This document shows, one piece after another, positions 36,144 to 47,030 of a DNA stretch of 64,000 nt. Source of the stretch: Pogona vitticeps (taxonomy: Eukaryota; Chordata; Lepidosauria; Squamata; Agamidae); assembly GCF_051106095.1 (NCBI RefSeq), contig NC_135789.1, positions 22,253,764 through 22,317,763 of the forward strand, given 5' to 3'. A program made the position numbers and the translations under genes. The notes beneath the pieces were generated by a model that saw nothing but the letters and a program-made list of their open reading frames with translations, was not told the origin of the DNA and did not search any database. How positions within the stretch are numbered: the stretch's first letter is position 1; every line of letters begins with the position of its first letter.

Positions 36144-37987
36144 ACAAATGTAATTTCACACTTTCTGCAGGAATATGAATTCCAGAATGCCATTATGCTT
36201 CATTCTGCTATGCAGTTCTCTGATAAAAACAATGCACACCAAAATACATACATTAGAAAATATTACAAAAAAAATGCATACAGGGCTACGCACCCCGGGA
36301 GCAAGACACGCAAAACTATATACAACATGTTAAGGCTTTTTACCAGAGGAAAAAAATCTGACAGGCTGATGCTGAGCAGCAGTGGAATAAACTTGTGCTT
36401 CAAAAGGTTCAAACCTAGCAGAAAATGGAAGAGGCAGAGATGTCCAGCCATGCCTGCTCCCTGGAGGGTTAAACATGCTAGCAATAGATACAAACAGCCC
36501 AAGTCTTTTTTTTTTTTTTTGCCCATTTATTTCTATTGGAAAGTATTTTGCTTCAAGGAAAAGGAAATCAGCTTTACATGTAGCGCTAGTATTTTAACTT
36601 TCACAACAGGAGGAGAGATCATAATGGTTTTCCAACCATTGGAAAAGAATGTTTTTACAATTCAGTTTTTCTTGTCAGAGTGCTATTTTGCCCACCCTTG
36701 TTTGCAAACTGAAACTGTAACTATCTATAAACACACTGAATTCTCTTGATTTTCAAAGGCAACAGCAAAGCAGATACATTTGAGAAAGCAAAACCTCATT
36801 TGAAAGTTTGTAGCCCCTCCTGCTACTCACCCACCCCAGCAAAAACACACTGCTAGATTAAACAGTAGCATTGAACAGCCTCTTAATTCAATGAGAAACA
36901 GGAAGGGAATTCTGCAACAGAAATTTCCTGCCTACCATACACAAGGAAGAATATTTACTATTCAACTTTCAAAGCAGATAAGCCATGTTTCCCCATGTTT
37001 TTCTAGGTTTGCTAAAGCTTTAAGCTAAATTGGCTATTTTATAAGAGCGTCAAATGTTATAGAATTGGGGGCCTTTCTTTTTCTCAGCAGGATCCATCCC
37101 CTACGATCTACCGTGACACCTGCTAATGTTTCGTAGCCATTGGCTTCCTAGTCCACTGCAGGAGGGTAAGGGAAATTTCATGGACCGATAGTACTGAATG
37201 TCTCTGTCAGGAGGCACAGAATAACCCATGTCAGAGAAGGAAACAGCAAGTTTGTTGAAGAAGATCAAAGCAGAGCACTGGAGACTTCATGACTTTAGAT
37301 TCCTTGCTTTCTGTAACCTTCCAAATCAAGAGTTTGGAAGACAGGGAGTGAGCTGTGCATGCACATGCTTTCCTTCTCCTACTCATGAGAAGGTTTGTTG
37401 AAACCATTACTTTCCTTGATTCAGGGCCAGTGGGTATATTTGTGGAAATCTCACAAACCATTATGTCTGTCTGAGTCCTTAAAAGGCCTTTTAAAAAAGA
37501 AACTGCAAGTGACTGGCTGGCCTTCAAGGCCAGGATGGGGCAAAAATTGGGATTAATGCAGCAAAGTCAGAGGAAGATGTGTTCTTCTCTGGGAAATCAT
37601 TGCTAGACGTGCGGGGTATTGGTCACCTCTATCTATAAATGCAATTGGAGTTTCCAATAAATTAGTTTCCATAGCATGTGCTTATAGCTCATTTTGTGGT
37701 CATCACAATTATAATTTCTGTGTGAACAAAATTATTCCCCCAGGCACATTATATTGAGAAAGTGAGAATTACTTATTTTTTTTTTGACAGAAAGCTACTG
37801 CTGGAATCAACGGAATAAGTCAACTTTTTGGAGTTGCCAGATTTATCCTCAGGTATTGATTTGTCTTTCACCTGAGCTTGTAAATAACATCCTCTATTTG
37901 TAGGTTGAAGGAATGAGGTACAAGGGTGGAAACAGGGCATCGGTGGGCCCTCAGTGGTGACATGATTTACTATGTGTGTAGGAACAG
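36144..37987. other. Repeat-poor segment downstream of the CASP stop
   Basis: May be CASP 3' UTR or intergenic. A minus-strand AATAAA (36526-36531) is followed five bases later by a run of 16 A (T at 36505-36520 on the plus strand), as in a retroposed copy. A 208-codon plus-strand open frame (36123-36749) spans this and is unrecognised. Confidence 0.4.
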
Positions 37988-38102
37988 GGAATGTGTGCCC
38001 CCCAGATGTTATTGGATTGCAGTACCCATCAGTCCTGGCCAACATAGCCCATGGTGAGATATGATGGGAGATGTAATCTAAGAGAATCCTGAGGGACACA
38101 GG
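37988..38102. mobile_element. hAT-like palindromic MITE in the CASP 3' UTR
   Basis: The arms are CCCCAGATGTTATTGGATTG and a degenerate complement near 38070-38100 (ATGGGAGATGTAATCTAAGA). This matches the common reptilian MITE with ACTACAACTCCCATCAG and ATGGGAGTTGTAGTCC arms. It lies about 33 bp past the CASP stop codon, so it should be transcribed in the 3' UTR. Arm divergence suggests an old copy. Confidence 0.6.
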
Positions 38103-38135
38103 TTGTCCACTGATGCTGGATATCTTTCTTGGGCT

Positions 38136-38196
38136 TCACTGCCACATGTCCCCATTGTCCCCATTTTCATGGAACTTGTGCAAATGGTCAGCATAC
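38136..38196 (-). CDS. CUX1: CUX1/CASP terminal coding exon with stop
   Basis: Acceptor CTCTTTCAG. The first base completes the Lys codon. It then encodes YADHLHKFHENGDNGDMWQ followed by TGA at 38136-38138. Human CASP ends ADHLHKFHENDNGAAAGDLWQ (from memory), so the terminal WQ and the ADHLHKFHEN core are kept, while the Gly/Asn-rich stretch between them is shorter and rearranged. The 3' UTR must continue below 38136. No AATAAA is obvious on the minus strand in the next kilobase, so the transcript end is not placed. Confidence 0.94.
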
Positions 38197-38403
38197 CTGA
38201 AAGAGAGAGAAAGAGACAGAAAAAGAGAGAAATGACTGGATCAGCACACAGTAGTGTTGTTGTGAAAGCATCCATCCATTGGTTTTTTTTTTAAGTGATG
38301 AAAGAGTCAACCAAATCTCTGCCCTGGGAAGCTTGCAAATTAAGCCATAGCATGAGACAAATCTACAACCCACCCTCAAGTCCAATACCTTTCCAGTACC
38401 TAC

Positions 38404-38468
38404 TTTTTAGCACAGTAGGCGGCACAATCTCTCCCAACACTCTCGCTCCAAGCAGTTTTGTAGAGGAC
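38404..38468 (-). CDS. CUX1: CUX1/CASP penultimate exon (end of membrane span, lumenal tail)
   Basis: A 65-nt exon with acceptor TTTCTCAG and donor GTAGGT. It starts in phase 0 and ends two bases into a Lys codon. It encodes VLYKTAWSESVGRDCAAYCA then K. Human CASP has VLYKLAWSES, a short linker, RDCATFCAKK. VLY closes the membrane span and the rest should face the Golgi lumen; the two Cys residues are kept. It lies 7.8 kb after the previous exon and 207 bp before the last one. Confidence 0.94.
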
Positions 38469-39057
38469 CTGAGAAATGAAAGAAGAAGAAGAAGCCAAGA
38501 AAGGACATGAATTGCCGTATTGTGAATAAAAGTCCACTTTTTGCTAGGGCTTCTGATACAGTATTATCCTGCTTTAATGGAGAGTAAAATTTTTGATCTT
38601 TGGATCATACTCAGGAGAACTTTCTGGAGGATAAGCATGGGATCCTTAGTTTCTCTGCTCAGAAAACCTTTCACTTTTTACTTTCCAATATTTATTTGTT
38701 TCTTTATTTGTTTATAGAAGTACAAGAAAAAGTCATTGCACCTATTTTTTAAAACAGGCAGCTGCAAGGTATATTTCTTAACTACTATGATAATACTGTT
38801 TGTATTTTGGATAATAAAAAATGGACCCAAAGACTGTAGATATACTTGTTTGCTTATTTATTTACAGTATTATACTTTTAAACCATTCATTCATTAGGAT
38901 GAATGTTATTTTAAAGTGTCATTTCTTACACTTTTAAGCTATTCACTATCTGGGTGGTGTGTTGTATTGAGATATATATTACAATAAAGCAAAAAGCAGT
39001 GGCTGAAGACTGCAGAATATGAAACCATATTCTTGGCCATATTCAAGCCATAACCAT

Positions 39058-39139
39058 GGCTTGAAGAGCGGGATGAGCGCCGCCCCCTAGAGTTGGACAG
39101 GACTGGACAAAAATTGTCAAGGGGAACCTTTACCTTTAC
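39058..39139 (+). mobile_element. Sauria-type SINE, 3' fragment
   Basis: GGGATGAGCGCCGCCCCCTA and CAAGGGGAACCTTTACC match the ends of the two full copies. Only about 80 bp remains, in the CASP intron. Confidence 0.85.
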
Positions 39140-39240
39140 CTAAAATCACCTGGGGGTCATCTAGTCCAACCTCTGCTCAGGCAGGAAACTCACAGTTAAA
39201 GCATCATTAAGAGATGGCCATCCAGTAATAGATCTCTGAC
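39140..39240 (-). mobile_element. CR1-type LINE 3' fragment
   Basis: TCATCTAGTCCAACCTCTGC then TCAGGCAGGA on the plus strand is the complement of a CR1 3' UTR. Confidence 0.6.
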
Positions 39241-39267
39241 AGATGGCCAAATGACCTCTGTCCACCT

Positions 39268-40725
39268 TCATAAGAACATAAGAAGAGCCCTTCTGGATGA
39301 GTTGAAGGGCCCATCTGGTCCAGTTTCCTATATCTCACAGTGGTCCCATCTGATGACTCTGGGAGCACATGAGACAAATAGATACCTATCTCCTGATACT
39401 ATACTCCTGCATCTGGTACGTATTTGGAGGAACCTTGCTTTTAAGACTGGAGATTATATATCCCCATTAGGAGGCTGTACTGCAATGGATGCAGGAGAAT
39501 GGACTGAGGCTGAATCCGGACAAGACGGAGGTCCTGAAGGTGGGTGGCCCCGCCATTGGTGGTTTGGGAAACTCCCTCTCTTTTGGGGGAGGTGACTCTC
39601 ACTGCGAAGAGTGAGGTTCACAGCTTGGGGGTCCATCTGGATCCGGTGCTCACCATGAAAACCCAGGTAGCGTCAGTGGTCCACTCCACCTATTTCCATC
39701 TCTGGCAGATTGCCCAGCTGCATCCCTATCTTGATGTTGGGGCGCTCTCTACTCTGGTCCATGTGCTTGTAATCTCGATATTAGACTACTGTAATGCGCT
39801 CTGCGTGGGGCTACCTTTGAGATTGATGTGGAAGCTTCAATTGGTGCAGAATGCAGCGGTCAGACTTCTCACTGGGGTGAGAGAATATCAGCATATTTCC
39901 CCCACTCTGGCTGCCTTGCATTGGCTGCCTGTTCATTTCCACATTGATTTCAAGGTGTTAATGATGACATATAAAGCCCTAAATGGTTTAGGACTTCAAT
40001 ATCTAGCGGAACGCCTCCTCCCACCTAGATCTACCCGAATCACTTGTTCTAGCCAGGATGGGCGGCTGAGGAGCCTAACGTTGAAGGAGGCCTGGACAGA
40101 AGGAACAAGAAACCAGGCCTTCTCAGCAGTGGCTCCTCGCCTCTTGAACAGTCTACCCGCAGAAATCTGCCTGGCTCCCCTGCTGGGTGTTTTTAACAGC
40201 AAACTTAAGACCTGGCTCTTTAGGCAGGCCTTCCATCCTGTCATCACCTAATCTATTCTTTGTTGTCTTGAATTATATTAATACTGTTTTTTTTTAAAAA
40301 TTTTAGATTGCTTTTACTTTTATGTATTGTTGTCAGCCACCCAGAGTAGATTTCGGTCTAGATGGGCGGGGTATAAATTAATTAAATAAATGCTGTAAAT
40401 AAATCATGGCTTGTAACCTGCAATGGACTTTTCTCCAGAAATCTGTCCTATCCCCTTTTAAAGGCATCTAGGCCAGATGCCATCACCAGATCCTGTGGCA
40501 AGGAGTTCCACAGACTCACAACACACTAGGTAAAGAAATCTGTTCTCACTCTCCCAAAACTCAGTTGGAGTGGATGTCTCTTGGTTCTGGTATTGCGTGA
40601 GAGGGAAAAGGGCTTCCCTCTATCCACTTTATCCATCCCCTGCATAATTTTATACGTATCAACCATGTCCCCCTTCAGACGCCTTTTCTCATGTAAGCCT
40701 CTCTGGAGGGTGCAGACCACAAATG
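39268..40725 (-). mobile_element. CR1-type LINE 3' end, split by L2
   Basis: ACATAAGAAGAGCCCTTCTG and CTGGTCCAGTTTCCTATATC on the plus strand are the complement of a CR1-like 3' end. After the L2 insertion it continues at 40405. There the minus strand encodes LKGDMVDTYKIMQGMDKVDR then RTKRHPLQLSFGRVRTDFFT, the ORF2 C-terminus. It sits in the CASP intron, in the same orientation as the gene. Confidence 0.8.
39468..40403 (+). mobile_element. L2-clade LINE, RT C-terminus and 3' end
   Basis: The longest LINE coding remnant in the window. A 235-codon frame at 39544-40251 contains SILDYCNALCVGLPLRLMWK, LQLVQNAAVRLLTGV, AALHWLPVHFHIDFKVL, TYKALNGLGLQYL and KTWLFRQAF, typical of the L2 end of ORF2. 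The upstream part (NGLRLNPDKTEVLKVGG) is in another frame, so at least one frameshift is present. It ends CACCCAGAGTAGATTTCGGT, GATGGGCGGGGTATAAA and AAAT units. 5'-truncated. Inserted in CR1. Confidence 0.92.
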
Positions 40726-42264
40726 AGTATCACAACTGTCTATAACTCTATGGAGTTCTAGGTTGTAGGAAAACATAGGGCAACACAAGGAAAACTCACC
40801 AATTATTAAAGACTAAATATTATAAAGGAAAAGCAATCGGGAAAAAATTCCGTACAATATTGGTTAAAGATCTGCTAAAAAGTAGCTTGTGTAAACTGTC
40901 AGTCTGGAATGTCACAAGTTAAATGCCTTGAATTAATGGAAAAGTCCTGTGTATTTTGAATGCATGTTTATCATAGGATAACCTGAATAGTATAAGGAAG
41001 GAATGCTCCCCATGTTTTTTCTGAATTCAGATTGACTCTCATTAACCACTCCAGAGAGTCCATGTAGTAGGGAATGGTTAGACTGGGATTGGGAAGTGCA
41101 GGTTCTTTTTCCCACTGAACTTTGAAAGCTCATACAGCATTAAGTGGGGGCCATTAATTCTTAGCAGCCGGGTTTCTGTTAATAATGCTGGGATAACACA
41201 GCTGATTTCTTGTATTGCATGTTCTTAATGTGTGAGGTAGTTGATACTGAGGGACAGGGCATAAGAAAGGTGAGGAAATGCTCCCTGCTTCTCTCTAGTG
41301 GCCAATTCTGATACTGCATCTTAGAAATAGTTTTTAAAATATGAATGATAAAACTAAATATTTTCCTTGTGACTTGGGATTGACAAGATAACCTCAACCT
41401 GCAAAATTAACAACATACCTGTAAAAGTAAGTGAAAAAGTAAGTGAAAATGCCCTTAAAAAGTAATATTGGGCAACAACTAGAGGTTAATTATTTGTTGT
41501 GATAATAGTTGTACAACTAATTATATTACTTGTTACCTGTTAAAGAAAACAATGTTACTTGTAACCAGTTACTTTTGAGCTCCGTCTTAACCTATGTTTA
41601 CAGGGTGGTTGTAAAGAAAAAAACGGGACTGGGAGGAGTCAGAACAACAATGTAAAAACAGGGAGAAGAAATATATATCAATACATTTGGTTCAATGCAA
41701 CCCTGTATTGCCCTAATGGTTTCAAGGGCACATTTTCCACATAAGTCTTTATTGGTCTGAAATAAATGCATCAGACCAGCTAAAAGGCATTATTTAACAG
41801 AAGGGCTGTTCCTTTTGAGTATGTTCTTGTTATCGATTAATATTGGCCTATTCATTCATTTGGAATGTTTTGTACTTCTGCGTTTTGCTCTTTCTTTCTT
41901 TTTGGCTACACTAGGCCAATCAATTTCTATATTGTCATCGTTACACTGTTGGTGTGATGAATCATGAAGACCTGAGTATGTACCGATTGTCCTGTACAGC
42001 ATTGCATTGATTTTTGAAATCGTTCACTGGTTGTTTTGATTACTTCTTCATTTCTGGAACTGATTGGCTTCTTCATCTTCTCCTGTAACTGTGTCCATTG
42101 AGAAGCCAGCTTGGGTAGAGCAACTGCGAAAAAGAGGCTGTCAAATAAATTCAGCTTCTAAAAACCACAAGCGGCAGGAACTACCTTGGAAGGAGCATTT
42201 GTTCTAAAAGGCGTTCCTTTCCTCTGGGGTGGGAATACCTCTTTCCAAGACACAAGCAGGTTTA
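40726..42264. other. CASP intron sequence with one dispersed repeat
   Basis: CTCTAGTGGCCAATTCT at 41293-41309 also occurs exactly at 49021-49037. The surrounding 41280-41560 resembles 32340-32650. No exon recognised. Confidence 0.45.
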
Positions 42265-42272
42265 ATCTAAAA

Positions 42273-42409
42273 CAGTGGCTCTCAGCCTTGAGTAACCCAG
42301 GTGTTCTTGGACTGCAGCTCCCAGAAGCCCTTACCACCAGCTGTGCTGCCCAGGGTTTCTGGGAGTTGCAGTCCAAGAATATCTGGGGACCCAGTGTTGG
42401 GAACCCCCA
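42273..42409. mobile_element. hAT MITE, CAGTGGTTCCC family
   Basis: A 137-bp copy starting CAGTGGCTCTCAGCC with a decayed right end (GGGAACCCCCA). It is flanked by a perfect 8-bp duplication ATCTAAAA (42265-42272 and 42410-42417). Interior CTGCAGCTCCCAGAAGCC. In the long CASP intron. Confidence 0.88.
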
Positions 42410-42417
42410 ATCTAAAA

Positions 42418-43110
42418 CAAGCTTCCTTCATCAGAACAAATGTTTTTGTCTCAAAGGCCACGAGGAGCAGACAAGGACGGGTGGATTAATCAGCTCTAAT
42501 GCATCTGATTAAATGTTGAAATATAAACAGTGGGCGATTCCTAAACCTCATGATGGGCTGTACTGGCTGACCTTCACTCCTGCATATTTTCTTGGCTAGA
42601 AGGCATGACAGAGGTTGGAGCCTAGCTATTATTCCCTTTGCCCGCCCTGCCAAGAGCCTCTGCACCGCCCCCCCCACATGTTAATCTTGTCTTGCTTGCC
42701 CTTATTAATGATAATGAAAGACATCTTTCCTTTTCCTCCCTCTTGGAGATAAATGAACCCCTCAGGAATTCTAGCAGGGAGGAACAGTATAATGAAACGT
42801 CAACAGGGACACAATGGGGCAAAGCATGGCAGCCATACAGCAGAATGTCAATCCTCTCGCCACTCCAGCTCCTGCCAGTCAGAGATAACGCCTCCTGGAA
42901 GAGAGTGTGTGTGTGTGTGTAAATCACATCAGTTCCAGAAATCCCATTCAGAAAGCCTCCAAATTAGGGACGATTGAAACTCACACAAAATGGGCAGAGA
43001 TGGGGGCAGGAAAGCCCCTATGCGCGATGTGCAGCGAGTAAAAGGTAATGTCTATGCAGAGGTTATTTTGTCTTTGTTACCAGCAATGCTGCCCTTATGT
43101 TTGCACTACA
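42418..43110. other. CASP intron sequence, nothing recognised
   Basis: Contains a short GT repeat at 42905-42921. Open frames on both strands near 42620-42930, not recognised. Confidence 0.5.
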
Positions 43111-43114
43111 GGCT

Positions 43115-43259
43115 CTGTCTAGCCGCGCTGGCCACTTGACCATGGAAGATTGTCTTTGGACAAACGCTGGCTCTATGGCTTGGAAACGGGGATGAGCACC
43201 GCCCCCTAGAATCGAAAATGACTGGACAAAAATTGTCAAGGGGAACCTTTACCTTTACC
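43115..43259 (+). mobile_element. Sauria-type SINE, 3' half
   Basis: CGCGCTGGCCACTTGACCAT and GGATGAGCACCGCCCCCTAG match the bodies of the copies at 10519 and 29404. The tRNA head is missing. Ends with CCTTTACCTTTACC. Confidence 0.85.
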
Positions 43260-44009
43260 TTGACTTGCCATGAGCAATTGAGTGAGTCTGTAGGTCTACT
43301 CGGTTGGTGTAAAGGCTGCCAGTACCCTTTGATAGGCTGAGTATAGGGCAAAAGGGAGAGAGAGCAGAGCTTCTAAATTCAGAGGTTAGGAATTGCTGAG
43401 TTATAGCAAGGCTGTAACTCAGAAAAAAAAAGAGAAAACATGGGATTAAAAAAAGTCCTGGATCCCCTCCTTGGCAGTTCTTAACTAAAAAGATTTCAGT
43501 AAGCAGTGGGGGAAGGGAAGGGATACTATGGGCGAAACTTCTGCCTCTGGAGAGATGCTACCACTCATGGATGACTTGCTTGATTAGATGGTCTGACTTG
43601 GAATAAAGAGCTTTTATGCTCATCTTAATATGGAGGGGGACGCTGCTGGGTGGAAAGAGTGCATGACACTGCACTCATTCCAGTATGCCACCTATCCAAA
43701 TACTTTAATCAGATGCCCAGGCACCTTGGCCTTCAGGATTATTCCCTTCTACGAGGTAGAAAATTTCTTGCTTACCAACTGGAGATTCCACTTGGTATGG
43801 CTATCTTCAGAGCACCTAGTATAGCCTGGGGTATCTCTGATGTTCAAGGCGTAGCTGGCATCCCAGCTCCTAGCTCAGTCTTGCTTTCCTAGGTGTACGA
43901 CCGTTGGTTTTTGCCCCAATTCTGCCCCTTACCCATGGCTGTGCCCACTCTTGGCTACTGCGCTTTCCACTGCACCGGCCACAGTGGGAGCTGGCCACCA
44001 TTGCTGTCC
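43260..44009. other. CASP intron sequence, nothing recognised
   Basis: No exon or clear repeat seen. Confidence 0.45.
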
Positions 44010-44145
44010 TCTTTGAGAAGGCAGGATATAAATGTAAGAAATATACCTGTTAAAAATTGTGGGATATGAATGAAATGTCCAGCCGCCTAGAGTGGTCCTC
44101 GCCCGACCAGATAGGCGGGATATAAAATAAATAAATTAATAAATA
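44010..44145 (+). mobile_element. L2-type LINE 3' end fragments
   Basis: CAGCCGCCTAGAGTGGTCCT and GATAGGCGGGATATAAAATA then AAAT units. A second LINE-like end GGCAGGATATAAATGTAAGA lies just before it. Confidence 0.75.
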
Positions 44146-44672
44146 TTTGTGTCATTAATTGATATAATTGCCTAGGTACCTTTACCTTAAAAAAAATCAA
44201 TTTTGATATGCATCTTTTTCAACTTTTTCTGTGAGCCTTGGGGTCCCGTTCTGGGGAAAACAGGATACACAATTCCTTCCTTCCTGCTTTTGTTCCTTCT
44301 TTTTCTTTCCTATAGACAAACCTTCTCACTCAAGGTTCTGCAGGACTCCTTTCGAACTCAGTCCATTCATATGGAATGCCTGTCCCTCAAAGGCATTCTC
44401 AAACCTTGGCCAGCCCTGGAGACATGCAGTGACTGTACTGGCCGTTCCACACAACGATGAAAGGCAGAATCTCCAAATGTCATGCAGGACATTCTCTCCC
44501 TCGGGAAGAGTACGGGATAACCCTTACCCTTTCCCAGCGCACATCGAGATCTGTGGAGTCTCTACCACAGGATTATTTGGGGAGGGCTAAAGAACCCACC
44601 TTGCAGAGAGATGACTGGTGTTCAGCTGAAGCAGGCTCTGTTTTGCAGAGAATAGCCGCTCTTTGCCAGTGT

Positions 44673-44895
44673 GGTGTTGCAGTTAGCATGTTGACCTAAG
44701 ACTTAGGAGAGCCATGACTTGGTTCTCCTAAATCACCCACTGAGCCATGAAAACTTGGGTCAGCCATTCTCTCTCAGCTTTACCTACCTTACAGGGTGGT
44801 TGTGAGGAGAAAAGCAAGACCCACACCCACCACCATGACTTTAGTGGAAGAAAGCCAAGCTATAAGGGAGCAAAAAGAAGTAAAGGAATAAATAA
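44673..44895 (+). mobile_element. MIR-like (CORE) tRNA SINE
   Basis: A tRNA-like head (GTTAGCATGTTGACCTAAGA), then AACTTGGGTCAGCCATTCTC and CTTACAGGGTGGTTGTGAGG, the core typical of reptilian MIR-like SINEs. Confidence 0.65.
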
Positions 44896-45321
44896 ACCTT
44901 ATTATGGGACCAATGAGGACCCGTTCTGGCCAGGCTGGTGGGCTTACTACTTCAGCGAGCCAGGAGTTGGCCTTCCTGACATGCTGTCCCCCAACAGATT
45001 GGGGGGGGGGGTGAGGATGCAGTGCCAGGAGACACCCTTGAGGGCACAACTGCAGCCATGGACCAGCTACTGCCTAAGCAGAGGCTGGCGGCCGGGGAGG
45101 AGGACTTATGGGTGGAACTGGGAGGCATGGGAGACTGAGGAGGTGAAGCTGTGGGAAGTCCAATCAAAGAAAGGCGGGGAGGTAATCCGCCAGCATGACA
45201 TGGACATTGGCATCTGGGTGGACTTTCTGCTGCCATCCAAGAAAGCAGCTTGGGTACACTAGGATAAGGCTCTGCGTTGTGAAGCTCACCAGGCCTGATG
45301 CCACAACTGGGTGGACTAGGA

Positions 45322-45682
45322 TAGCGATGGCAAACCTTTGGCACACTTGCCACAGGTGGCACACAGAGCCCTCTTTGTGGGCACGTGAGCCGTAAGTCAC
45401 TGGATTGCTACCCCCAGCAGCCAAACCTGAGGAGGCGGCTGCAGCCGTACGCAGTGCTAACACCCTGACAGGATCCGGAGTAGCTGGTGGTAGTGGGCTG
45501 GCTGAGCTATAGGCAGTGGCAGGGTTGGGCACAACTGGAGGCGGATCCAGAGTGGGGTCTGGAGGCACCTCCGTGCCCATGATTCTCCCATCCACCGCTG
45601 CTTCCACCACCACTGCCGCCCACTGGGTTGTGTTTTTTTCCCTGGTTTGGGCACTTGTGCTCAAAAAAGTTTGCCATCACTG
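45322..45682. mobile_element. hAT element with GATGGCAAAC ends
   Basis: A 361-bp element. Left end TAGCGATGGCAAACCTTTGG, right end AAAGTTTGCCATCACTG. It is flanked by GACTAGGA (45314-45321) and GACCAGGA (45683-45690), 7 of 8. The interior is GC-rich and gives long spurious open frames on both strands. It lies about 620 bp downstream of the transmembrane exon. Confidence 0.85.
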
Positions 45683-46300
45683 GACCAGGATAATCCCCCG
45701 CATCCAGAGCTTTCCTATGAACCTGCCAAACCAAAGAGAGGCAAAGCCCCTGGAGCCGCCCACCTCCTCCTCCTCAGGTGCCAGCTGGAGTGAGCCAGGT
45801 GCGTCTGTCACACAGCTGTGCCACAGCAGAAGCATGTAAGGCCTTTGGGTCAAGCCAAGCAGCTATTGATCCCTACAGCCATGTTGGGGGAGGTATCCAT
45901 GCCACCCATCTGTTGGGACAAGCATGCAACGCTCCTCCTGCAGCACCCCCTGCTTGGCCCTCCTGCGGGGTGTAACAGGCTTAGTAGAAGAGAAGGACCT
46001 CCATTCCCCTTGTAAAGCCACTTCCCAGCCCAGGGTATAACCAAAGAGGTGCTGAGAGCAAAGTGAGCAATGCTCAGCTGGGCCACATTGGTTGAGTATT
46101 TTTGCTTTACGTTTACATTTGCTTTAATACACCCTTTCATGTTGTCATGGAGGTTGCCCCACACTTATGCACATGAATAAGTCATACATGTACATGAATA
46201 TTCAACAGAGAGTAAAGACTGGCACAAATGTATCTCAACATTCAGATTCTTGGAGTAGATTTATTCAAATGAACGGGTCATGTCCTTGCATGAAACTTAC

Positions 46301-46381
46301 CAGGAAAACTAGGCAGTGTAGGAGCAGAGTATAGAAGAAGGCAATGGTACGAGCTGTCTTATTGGAGAGGATGAGTCTTCC
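46301..46381 (-). CDS. CUX1: CUX1/CASP exon encoding most of the transmembrane anchor
   Basis: An 81-nt, phase-0 exon of 27 codons with acceptor TTTGCAG and donor GTAAGT. It encodes GRLILSNKTAR followed by TIAFFYTLLLHCLVFL. The second part is a hydrophobic membrane span that continues into the next exon (VLY). Human CASP has GRLVLSNKMARTIGFFYTLF here. The Tyr and His inside the span are kept; I recall these as features shared with giantin. Confidence 0.95.
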
Positions 46382-46899
46382 CTGCAAACAAAAGAAGGCA
46401 CCATAGGCTGTTACGCAGAGTTTGGTATGTTTTGAGTCTTTAAAAAAATATTAGAATTCTGCACCAAGGAAAGACTACAAAATGTGCCACCTTGCTTAAA
46501 TCTGACAATTTTAAATTGTATAATCCTTTGTTTTTATGTAATTTATTATTGGCTTGATGGTTGCAGGGAGGGGGCTTTCAGGTGCAGGCAGAATCAGGGA
46601 GAAACTGAACCCCCTACTCTTAGTAACTGGAAAAGAAATGTTATTTCACTCCCACCTGAGATTTCTAAGGGGCCTTGTCTGGCCACTTTGAAATGCATAA
46701 AAATTAGACCTAGAATGACGTGGCCAGAGCCCTACATTCGAAGCACTTCTAAAGGTATCTTCACATTCATAAGGACTAGAAACTTTTTATTTTAAAAGAA
46801 AATCCAATCTGCCAATTTTGACAGACACTTGGACATTTGGGATGGGCCTAGCTCTGTGCCAGAACACTGCTTGAACCACTTCATCAGCAAGGATGAGAT

Positions 46900-47030
46900 C
46901 ATGGGTAAGAACAGTTCCTTCTGGATCAGTTCAAAGGCCTCCTGAGCCTAGCCTGTTCTCACAGTGGCCAACCAGCTGCCCGTGGGAAGTCTGCCAGGAG
47001 AACATGACTGAAGGAAAAGGGGACTGGAGG
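46900..47030 (-). mobile_element. CR1-type LINE 3' fragment
   Basis: TTCTGGATCAGTTCAAAGGC and CTCACAGTGGCCAACCAGCT are the complement of the 3' end seen at 39268. Confidence 0.65.

Noticed and set aside
36123-36749. 208-codon plus-strand open frame as a gene
   Set aside because: No recognisable domain. It begins inside a hAT element, crosses a poly-T run, and lies opposite the likely CASP downstream region.
1-38000. A second host gene such as the expected CUX1 neighbour SH2B2
   Set aside because: No SH2, PH or other recognisable coding exon is seen on either strand in this interval.
39251-40251. Reverse-transcriptase frame as a host gene
   Set aside because: It is the 5'-truncated, frameshifted end of an L2 LINE.
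45164-45664. 166-codon minus-strand open frame (and partners) as a gene
   Set aside because: Most of it lies inside the GC-rich hAT element at 45322-45682.
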